A stretch of 64,000 bases of DNA from Panorpa germanica (lineage: Eukaryota > Arthropoda > Insecta > Mecoptera > Panorpidae). The position numbers were made by a program, and so were the translations under genes. Of this stretch, positions 13,701 to 25,700 are shown piece by piece. The DNA is taken from the NCBI GenBank assembly GCA_963678705.1, contig OY783211.1, positions 17,932,603 through 17,996,602 of the forward strand. Direction: 5' to 3'. Under the pieces are notes generated by a model. It was given only the letters and a program-made list of their open reading frames with translations, was not told the DNA's origin and made no database searches. Numbering within the stretch: position 1 is the first letter of the stretch; every line of letters starts with the position of its first letter.

Positions 13701-16700
13701 TAGAATGCATGTGTGTAGTGATAGTAAAATAGAATAGGCTCAAGTTTATCAATAGAAGTGACTAACACAGAAAGTTTAACAATATGTATTTATAATTAAT
13801 AATAAATAGCAAATACGTTTGGAAGCCCACTGGAGACACAACTGTCTTTGACTTGGAACATTTGGAACAAAATTAATCGCTTTGCTTTGTGTGGTCAATG
13901 TGTTTATATGGTGTTGTCCCAAAATGTTTTTCTACTTTACTTTCAATTTATATTACTTTTTTGTTAAGATTTTCATGTTTAACATACACAAACCTCCGAA
14001 CGAAGCAGTCATAAAGCATATCCTCGTGTATTTTTATTTTATGTTCAGAATACATTTAGTTAACTACAAAAACGTGGAAAAAATTCAACATTTATGTGTT
14101 TGTCATGTGCAAATTTATTTTTAATTTATTTAAATTTATGTTTTTTGCTACGTTGTTTTTTATTTAGTGGTATTTTTAAACATTATTTTGGTGAGCGATA
14201 CTATACCATAGCAACAATAAACATTAACTTGAATTATTAAAAAATGTAGAATCTGGAATATAAGTATTCTAAAGTATGACAATCATGCCAGGTATGCATT
14301 TCAAATAATACACATATGCAATTCGTGTTTTATACGAGATGCAGATCATTAGTCAGAGTTTTGCCTGAATTTTCAGATAAGCATTACTAAAGACAAAATA
14401 GCATGTGTATTTCTCAATTCATGATTAACGACTAATCACCTAATTTTAATAAAAGAGTGTGGGACGATAAAGATTTTAAACACTCAATTACCAGAATATT
14501 TATACAGTTTTACTGAGTAATATTATTTATTTTATGATACCATTTTTTCGTTATTATACAATTGTAGTTTCCGCTTGATTCAAAAATACAATTAACAACG
14601 ATTTTACAAATTGAGTACACATTAAATGGTGTTATTGACATAATACATTGACTCATAAATTAAAAACGGATGTTGAAGAAATTATGTTAATTTGTTTAAT
14701 AAATGACTAGCAAACTATTTCAGTAATTTGTTTATATTCTTAACTACGAGTATGTATTATATTTAGCATTATTAATGTTTTACAAATATGTTATCTATTG
14801 TTTTAAACGCATTATCTAAAGTATCTAATTAGTAATAATTAATTTAAATAGTTTTACTTTTACTTAAGATAATTTGTTTAGAAATTTTTTTGGATCATAA
14901 ATGGTAGACCATACTCGAAATAAAACTGTATAAAAACAAATTCAACAAAAAAAGATATTACTGTAGTCATAAAAATCTTCTATATTTTCAGCACATGATT
15001 ATTATTATTATATGTACGTATGCTAATAATATATTTATCCTTGTATGCAAGAATGTAAATAAACTATAGTTATGTATATTAACTATACTTTGAATATACT
15101 TATAGCGAATTGCATATTATACAGTTTTGTATTTGAATAAAAAATTACATTCTACGGTAATATTTTAACTGATAAAATGATATTTTAAAACTCAGCAATT
15201 AAAACATATACACATACAAGAAAAGTGGAATATTTATATATTTATCACTATAATAATATGTAAAAAGCGATTACGTACTATGTATACAGGGTGTTTTAAA
15301 CTAGGTAATCTTTTTTCACCATTGAAATTAATTTATTAATAACATTAGCTTGTATTTTGTTCGTTATATGTTTTATGGTGTTATATGGATATGAACAAAA
15401 AATTTGTTTTTTTTTAAATTACAAATAGTACCAATCATTTGTAACACCCTGTATGTGTAACATTACCACCAGACCGGATTTGTTTGCTGTGGTTAATAGA
15501 TATATCTTTACACAAAAATTACTATAAACAAAAATAGTTTTCATGGCGGGAATACTTTCTTTAATGATTATAATTGTTTAGTTAATTAAGAAAAATTAAA
15601 AATAGTATTGTACCTGGATATTTCTTTTCATAAGGCTGGCGCTCGTAATCACGATAAATCGGACTTCTTAAAGAGGTATAGCTCATTACATCGGGCATGT
15701 AGACGCTGTACAAATCCATTTTGATGTTTTATTTTATTATATTTAATTAAAGAAATTAAGTAATTAACATATAGTTAATTAACAAGATAATTATTTAACA
15801 AAATATATTTAAATTAGTTAAATAATTTTGTATATATTGATTTTAAAGTACGATAGTTGTTTCACACTTGATAATTTAAATAATTATAAATAATAATTAT
15901 TATTTTGTTGTTATTAAGTTTTAGTTTAATAAACAATTTTTAGATGCTTTTATCTGTGAGGTTCATTTGTATACTACTCTTTTAAAAGGACGCCTTTAAT
16001 GTTTCTGTTTATAGTAAAGGCGGCGAACATAGACGATTGCGTGCCACGAACGTTTCCGATTAAAGTTGTTTGTTAAGAGTATTGTATATTTAATTTTTTG
16101 CGTTTTCTTTCTGGAGGTGTGTACGTGATCAAATAAACGTTCTACGTCATATTTGTGACGTCACGTATGGAAAAATGTGGCTTTCGTTTTTGTTTACGAA
16201 CAGTTATTTGTTTTCAAAAATAATTCCTTATTTCCTTCATCTCTATTGTATTGAACGACATATATGCTTTGTCATGTTTGAACCAAATTATAATGGGCTT
16301 GTGTCCTCATTTTTTAGTGGTCGATTTTTCAATTGTTGATTGAAATTGATGTTAATAAATGTGTATTGGCGTGTCTATTTTATTAAATATCTAAATGTTG
16401 ACGGAGATATAGCAATTAAAAGTTTGAATTGTAGTTTTAGCGCTAGAAATGGTCGGCCATATTTGTATGACGTGAAATGCATTTTAACGTCAGTTATTTA
16501 TTGAGTAGGTCAGTGCTGTGGTAATGTTTTGTAGCTGTTGGTAGTCAAATAATCAAGTCAAGACAAAGAATAATAAGTTTTTATTTTATTTACCCTGTTA
16601 AGGCAGACATAATATTGAAATTTTATTGTTCCTTGAAATAGCTGTAAATAATATTTGATATTTTGATATGTAAATACATATAGCAGAGATTTATGAGCTA

Positions 16701-19700
16701 TAAGGTTGGCAGCGGTTGTGATGTCACATGCATTTGGAATATGTACAACGTTGAATCCCTTTAATAATTAAAGGGAAAAAATGACTTTTTTAATTGTTAA
16801 TATCTCTTAACATATAAGGAGTTATTAAAAATAATTGAACATTTGAGGTTCTAGTAACCAATTTTATCAATGCATAAAACACTTTTATACAAATTAAGAC
16901 ATAGGACACAAGCCCATTACTTGCTAAACATATTTAAAGTTTACTTAACATAAGAAGTTACATTATATTAATTGAATCCTTTTAAGGATTATAAAGTGTA
17001 TTTATGAATCATAATTTTTACGTCATGAATGCAGAGGAATCGTCAATTAAAAAATTTAAATCGTTATCAATTTCAATACAAACAAATAAAAAAAATCGCC
17101 AAAAAGAAAGATGAAAGATAATAATTTTTAACTGCAGGATTTCAGACCTTCGTTTGTCGGTCATACAATTAATTTGAGGTAATTAATTATAATTACTTTA
17201 AAATTTCCGCAAATTCAGGATATTGCAATATTCATTTTATCAAATTAGTCATTTGGAACAGGTTATTATTCCAAATAATTTTAAACAGAATTTTCAGAAA
17301 TGCACTTCTTGGGAAACACTTTTTATGACTGTTGCGTGTAATACATTTGAGAACCTTAACTACTACGCTCCCACTACTTTCATTAAATACCCGTCCGTCC
17401 AGAATGACGTCTATTTGTGTGTGTGTCTACATGAGTTCGTGTGTACTTAACATTCGTGTGTGTGAATTTTGAATAAGGTAAAGTTAGTGCGTATTACAAC
17501 TGTGTATTTCCATGCATAGTGTCGTCATTTTATTTCAGTAAATACATATATGAATTTCTAAATGCGTTGTAGCTTAAATTTCTGGAAAACATTTATGTGA
17601 ATATACACTATTATTAGTTTCTTTATAATCTTTTTATTATCCATTTTAATCTTTAATAATCTTGCTGTTTCCATATTTATTTTTACATCTACTCATTGTT
17701 TATTTTAATTATAATTGCACTACGTGTATTTCATATGGTTTATGTTTCACTCGCTATCTTTTCAATAAAATGAGTGAGAGTGAAACATAAAGGATGTTGC
17801 ATGTTGTTACAAAAATCAAAAAGTGACGTCACCAGTATTTAAATATCGCATAGTGTTTGTCCCTTTAACTTTTTCATTGTTTATATCTTTTATAACATTG
17901 TAAATATTTAAAAAATCATTAGTAAACCCTGGTTCTGATTTTAGTACTTCATCAATTTAAAGTAGAATATAAAACTATGGCAATAACCCAACTATATTGT
18001 AAATTCATTCCGTTAAGTATCAATACTATTTAAATTATTTAAAAAATAATCACATTGTATTTACTACTATCTATTATCTAAAGTACGTACTAGGTTTTGC
18101 CCGGAATTTTTTCCGATAAATACTTAAAGAAAAAGAATTTTCATTGAAAAAGAAAACAAGTCATATAACATACCAAGAATGTATCTTGGTATGTTTTGAT
18201 AAGCTTCATAAAACATTGCATACCTACGTCAAACTTTTAATTTATGTTAATTTTAAACTTTTAATTTATGTATATCATTTGTGTGTACGTATGAAATATT
18301 ATCGTTCTTTTGTATTTGGCTCTAAAATAAAAAAAATACGTCTGCAATTGAAAAAATAGGCATTAGCATTACAAATAGTATAAAGTAACAAAGTCAACAA
18401 ATTCTATTTATTTATAATTAATTATTCTAAAAAACATATTTTCTATTTTTTCGCATTTGTTTTGAAATATAATACTGAAGTATTTTATTGCGAAAACGCA
18501 AACATGTTTATTTGTCTCTGGAATCTGAATATATGTACATAGATATACGAGTATGCATATGTATTGGCAAAGAGCCCTTGTAGGTGGAATTTCAATCTAA
18601 TTTAGACAAAAATCAAGAACCAATTACGATAGTGACTATTCTCTATCCACGGAGCTACCACAGAAGTTAACATAATATTTGACGTACTTAAGGTCCCCTA
18701 TGTATAAACACCTGTATAAAAAATTGGTGGAGGGCCCAAATGAAGGGTAAAAATTTTTCACAAAAGGAACAAAAACGCTCGCATTGAATTAAAATAATTA
18801 TATATTGTTTGTACGTTATTACTTACAATTAATACTCCTAAGAACTAAACTAGCCAAACGATTCAAATCAAATATACACTTTTTTTGCCTTTTGTTCGGC
18901 GAACTTATTTATTAGGACGATTTAAGTTTTTCAAATTTTCTGCCTCTATAGACAATAGTGACAAGTCTGATAGCCTTTCCTGTCCCAGAGAAGTGCTTAG
19001 ATAATTTTTTATCAGTTTTAGTTTCGAAAAACTTCTTTCAGCTGTTGCACTTGTAACAGGAAGGTTCAAGAATAGAAAGTATGCTGTTATTACCTCCGGA
19101 AAACTGGATGCAAGGCTATTGAATTTTATCAGCAATAATTCCATGAGTACCTTAATGGAATGAATTTTCTGAATTTTAGATTAAAGATCAACTGACATGT
19201 CTTTACTGTATTTAGCTCATCAAAAAAACGCTTCGTTATCTTCTTTCTTTTATTTTTGGAAACAGTTGTTACTCCCCACTCTTTTGCTAGATCTCTGGAC
19301 TCCTTTATGCAAACCATGGAATGCATTTTGATTTCTTATTTCACTCAGTCAATTCAAAAGATTACTTAGTAAAATGCTAGCTTTCTGTAAGTCATTAATT
19401 TCATGCTGTAATGCTTTAGGAACAGGATTAATGATTTCAAATAGTGAAAAAAAAAACGAATATTTGCTTACACACGTTTGGGGCCCCTATAGCCCGGAGG
19501 TCCCGTATCATTGATACGGCGGTAGCTACGCCACTGATAAACACATATATTACAATCACACACCAGGTGTGATTCTTTTCGAACTTTGACAACTTCAAAT
19601 TTTTCCATTACCCGATAATACAATATCTTGTTTTGCGTTTGAATTTGTTTGTGACATATCAGTCGTTATCTTTTCTCACTTGATCCCAGTATTCGCATTT

Positions 19701-22700
19701 ATTTATCGCGCAGTTTTGCTGGCAGAAACGAAGTACTTGCTGAGAAAGACATATGGGATAAATTGGTTAGTTTTTCTGTCCTGGAATTAAATATTATATA
19801 ATTGTGTCTATATATATATATGATAGTAGTCACAATGTAATAGAAGATATTAGCAATGAAAGTGTAGTTTAAAGGGGCACAGCAACATGGATTAAATGGC
19901 TAAATATGACGTAGATTTAAAAAGGCAGTATATATTGCATTCCATCTTTTCCTTTGAGGGCGTATTTTTTTCAATAGGACATTACTATTTAGACTTCCGC
20001 AGTACACTTCCAAACGTAGCCTAACCTAAAAATAATTTCGTTATACAAAAATTAAGAAAAAAATAGAAAAGTATCAAGAAATTTTTTCGAGGGACATTTT
20101 CAATAGTGCAGTTTCGAGCGCAAGTAATATAATTTTAAGTTAATCTGCTCAGAAAGTGTAAATATATACTAAAGTGTCCATGTATACTATTCACGTTCTC
20201 GATATGGATATATACATATACATATTCAAACACTCTTTAACAGATTATGGGCTTAAAATGATAAAACGTATTTTATAAATTACGTTGAATATTTATTTAT
20301 GTAGTATATGGTTATCTTAATTTATAACATTTGTTGTTACTAAATGCCATTGTTAATAAATTAATTAAAAAACATTAAACGTAATTAAGTATTGTTCATA
20401 TACTTATACCAAGGATAGATTATGTATCTACGAGCTACAATCTTTGACTTTTATCCTGTCTTTATCTTAAGATTCTTATCCTTATTCTGTAAAACCAGAA
20501 TTTATTGTTTAGACTTTCTTAACTTTGAATTTATGGTATGATTAATTTTTGTTTACTATGTAATTGTATTAGATATAAAATTTGCTTGTATTTGTAGTGT
20601 AATTGTATTTGCGGTGGTAAGTACTTGGTATTGACACGTCCGCAGTTTGATAAAACCCTTGACCTACTAATTAGATAATACCACTTAGGTTTATTTTATA
20701 CTTAAATAAATGCTATTTTAATCTATCGGTGTATACCATCTAGCAGGAAAATAAAAAAAGAACATGCAAAAAAACGCACCTGCAAAAAAATTAATTATAT
20801 GTATATAGAACAAACTAAATAAATATCCAATAGACGTACTGTTATATGGACCATTATGTCACATTTATATAATTAATTGTTACGAATTACCATATAACAT
20901 TACGTACATACATCTGCTAATTAGTCATTTTTTCCCGTAAGAATATGTAAATATTCAAATGAAGATTCAACTAAATGGAATGTTGATAACGTAAAAATAG
21001 CTATTATTAATTATTTACTGAAGTAATAAACATTCTTTGTTAATGAGGTGGCTAATTATAATAGAAAATAGAGTAAAAGTTATTAAGTAAAGAATTTAAA
21101 CCAGTCAGTATGATGACGCTTTTCAAGATAGTCATTCATTCTCAGTATTGCACTTTTGAATCAGCTAATTTTTGTTTGTGGATTTAAAATAAATACAAAA
21201 TGGTCTTTGAAATGAGTCGAAATTTAAATGAAACATTATTGCACTGGAAAGAATGAGGTTGAAATGAAATTAAAATTAAATAGTAAATTTGTTAATGCTT
21301 TAAAATATATTTAATTATTTATTTTTATTGAGAAATATGTATCTATATTTTAAGACCCGTTAAAGGGGGAGGGGGGTTGTTAAGGTCAAAACGTTAAAAA
21401 AGAAGCATATTTTTGATAACTTTTCTTTTCGACACAGTTAATATATAATTATTTCTATAACTACAACATGATAAAATGACATTTGAAGAATAATTTGTGA
21501 AATTTTCATAAATAAATGTCAAGAAATGAGGCATTGACAGCGAATCTCCACAGACGCCACAAAAAAAAGTAACATTACGGTGCCACTCATAACTCATCAC
21601 TGGATTTTCTGAAATTGAAAAACCAAAATGATTTCATTAGTTGATAAGTTTCTGCAGGTAACGCTGTCTAGTTTTTCTTTTTTTTATTGATTTTTCAAAT
21701 TTTTACAGCACTTAGATGTCAAAATACCGATTTTTCATGAAAAGAATCAGAAACTTTGTTATTTTAAAAAACGTTAAAATAAAAAAAAAGACAGTGCTAC
21801 CTCGGCATTTATGTAAAGAAAGAGTGTGCAAATTTTCAAAAGAATCGGTCAAACAGATTTTGAGGCACCGACTCTGAAAAAGCTATGTGAAAAAGAAACC
21901 GCATTTTCAATTTTCAAAGTAACACGAAAACAAACCAGAGAGGTGAAGACTTAAAACTCTATATCTCCAACAGTTTTACTCCAATCGACTTCAACTTTTT
22001 ACACAATACACTTAAATATGTTGTACAATAATATAAATGAATAAAAAAGTTGGAACCTTACCCATAACAAAAAGCATAACGGCAAATTGTCTGAAAGGTA
22101 CCAAAATTTCATCGCAGTGCTAAATACGCCGCTGAGATTATAATATATTACCAAAGCCTTTTCCAAGTCCATTTTCAAGTGACCGATACAATCAGTTCAA
22201 TTATAAGAGATATCAAGATCTATTGGAAATATTTGACATTATTTTTTGACGGTTTTGATATTGTTGTTCATTGTGTGATAGATACGAGTATACCATGTAT
22301 CCGTATCAAAGCCAGTGTATTTGTTCTTTTAATCTATAAGTTTATCATCAATAAACAATATTTATGTATTTGTTAAAAACAGTTTTATATTTTGATAACA
22401 TTACCTAAAATTCTCATTAAAAAGTTTAATTATTTTTTGACCTTAAGCTCTGTAAGGACAAAAATAAGCCGGTATCTTTAGTAGCTATTTTAAGTGATAA
22501 GAATATTATTATATAACCACGTTATTTATAAGGCTCTTGACGTTGTTTATGTATTCGCATACGCTCTGGTAAATAATATGTTGTCTTATATAACAAGGCC
22601 ACCATGTCTACATTTTTACCGCATTTTTTATGTTCACTGCAAAGCTGGATGTAGATCTTGGATTAGCATGGGCGCTGACAGGATTAGTTACAGGGAGGCG

Positions 22701-25700
22701 CATGCTCAGTGTTCATAAGAGGAAGCACCTTGAATTCATTTTCAAAGTGCTGAACAAATTTGGACAATAACTTAAACGATTCATGTGCACCCACTTGTAC
22801 CCTCCACCGGCGCCCATGTGTATAAGAGATGATAGACCAGTATGCAAAATATATGTATCTATGTGCTGTTTTTCTGTTTTAATTATTTTTATGGTTTTTA
22901 ATATTATTCGGGCTGGATATTCTATCTAGTCCGTGTTGCCATCTCCTTAAAGCTTCCATATATAGTCCAGTACAATCAGTGGCAAACTCGCTGAAGCCTC
23001 AAAATATTGTTCTTGGAGTATACCAAAAATATGTAACGGTGGCACAATGACCGAATGCGTTGGGGCATTGGCATCAAAGGCGGCCTTACGGGGTGGCAAG
23101 CAGAGCAACCGCCCAGGGTCTTGCTCTTGTAGGGGCCTCGCACCCTCTCGGAACAAGTATAAAAATTCATACTGCGATATCTTTTAAGACATTCATGTAC
23201 CTTAGTTTTTCATCATTAATATTTGTCGTCTTAATGCTTTTTAACTTTTATATATCTTCCACTATAAAATTTAAAACTCTACACTTATTTATTTAAAACT
23301 TTTGCATTTCTCGTCAATTATCGTCAAAAATACTTACTTTCAATTTACATAAATTACACAAAAAATAAGTACCTCGCAAAGATCTGTCACCCCGTGACCT
23401 CGTACATTTCTGCCGCCCGGGGACTCGCAATTGCTAAGGCCGCCTCTGATTGGCACTATTGGTTCAGCACTATATTTTTCGAGAAATTTGCAGCTAACTT
23501 AAGAAAAGGAAATGAAATTTACAATCAGTTTAATTTTAATATTTAAAGCATTAATTATAAGAATCTTAGGATTATCATTTTCTTATACACAATTTCTAAA
23601 AGGCACATATAAATTTACATAGGTTAGAAATTAGTCACAATAAAAACAAATATTATTACTATCATTTGTTGAATTAAATGTAAAAAGAAGCGCGTCAGAA
23701 TTATTTGGTCTGTTTATTTTATTTTGTCAGGTTTATCATAATCCATTCATATTATATTAGCATGTATTGTTATTAAACAAATTCTTTCCGAATTTGTTTA
23801 ATTTCCTTTCATAACAAAATTGAAGGTTATATAAACCATGACCGCTGCTTAATACTAATTAGTGATTAAATAAATCAAATATTATTTAATTTTCATTATT
23901 AGTCTCTAAACTATTTCATATTTTGATACTATACGATGTTGATAATGTTTGCTCATGTTTTGGAATTTATTTATTGACATGAAGAGGAGTTCAATAATAA
24001 TAAACCTGATAATATATTTGTAAGCTATTGGAATATTTTAAAACTATAGATAAATATAGAAATTGAAATTTAAACTTCATAAATAATTCAATTGCGTGTT
24101 CGTCTATTCGTGGTCTTTGCAGATTGTCAGTTTCCTACTCTTTGATGTTATCGACTTCGTGTACCGATATAAGAATCTTTGCTTTGTGAACACAAACTAT
24201 GTGTGCAACCATTATTCGTCTAAACAGACTTGCGTCAGTAAATAAACTTGCATCAACAATTTGTTCTAATAATTCCTTCATCTACATTTATTACATTAAG
24301 CTTGTTAACAATAAACTATGCAATCCAATCAAAAGAGAAATATAGTTCTGATAGTTCTTAGAAAGATTTATTAGATAGGAGCACCGCTATTCACTAACGC
24401 TGATGTCAACAGTTTTTGATTATAAATTTCCACCCTGTAGTTTATTATTTAATTCATTAATATTTCAGGAAAGTCTTGGTGGAAATTCACGTACGTCAAT
24501 GTTGGCAACAATATCTCCTGCAAGTGGACATCTTGACGAAACTTTAGCGACCCTCCGTTACGCCTGCCAAGCAAGAACGATTGTTAATAGAGTACGAATC
24601 AATGAGGACCCCCACGATAAACTTATTCGTGAATTAAGAGCAGAAGTTGATCGCCTCAGAGGATTAAGACAAGACTACGAAAGACAAAAACGTCATTTTG
24701 AAACGGGTCCTCCCACAACTATTATCATTGGTAAAATAACAAACAAAATAACGTTGTTTATATGTTAATATTTTAATAAATTTAATGTATTTATTTTTAG
24801 AAACAACCAACAATAACAATGAAGTTGAACATCTTCGTCAACAGCTTGCGGAAACTGAAATCGAATTGGCACACGCGCAGAAGTCTTGGAAACAAAGGCT
24901 GCGTGAAGCTGCATTTTGTCAAGAAAGTGAAATGAAGTTGTTGCGAAAACGTGGGGTAGCTTTAGAACTAACAGCTGATCAACGACAACCTTGTCTTGTT
25001 AATCTTTCGACTGATCCAATGCTTACTGGCACCTTGTTATATCTGTTACCTCCGGGAACGATCAGAATCGGAAGACCAAGGCCAGATCATAGTTACCAAC
25101 CTGATATTATACTGGATAGTCCACTGATTGCTTATGAACATTGGTAAGATATTTATTGTTATCAGCACATATTTCCACATCTTGAATTGGTAATAAAGTT
25201 CGATGCCTAAGCATTAGGCAACACGTTTTACACTATTATATAATCCTTGCATTCTATCTCCATTGATAACTGTATACAAAAAGTAATTTTATGATAAGAA
25301 GTTTATTTATTATACTTTACTCACTAAAATTTAATTTATGTACCCCATGTCTCCTCTACATTATAACTAGCAAAGGTTTTAACCATGTACAATTTGAAAT
25401 TTCAGCTCGATTCAAAATGTGGGAGGCGAACTTACATTAATAACTCAAAATTTTGAATGTGAAACCTTCGTGAACGGTGAAGTAGTCTTTGGCAGTTATG
25501 AGCTAAAACATGGTGACCGACTAGTAATTGGAGGGAATCACTATTTTAGAGTTAGTAATCCTAATAATATTGAAGATAAAAAAGTATTCCAAAAACCAAT
25601 TGATTTTGAATTAGCTCATCAAGAAATTTTAAAGAAACAAGAATATAATCTACGTTGTGAATTAAAAACAGAAAAAGAAAAAGCAATTCAACAATTAGAG

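Larger units (their letters stand above)
6292..24468 (+). other. Klp38B: 18.2-kb intron inside the kinesin motor domain
   Basis: The donor GTAAGT follows ...LTWLLR (residue 484) and the acceptor TTTCAG precedes ESLGGNSRTS, so the intron falls in phase 0 between two invariant motor segments. All other introns of the gene are at most about 1.2 kb. It hosts two possible antisense small genes, an hAT remnant, an hAT MITE, a mariner-like MITE and one copy of the AT-duplicating family. Confidence 0.93.
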
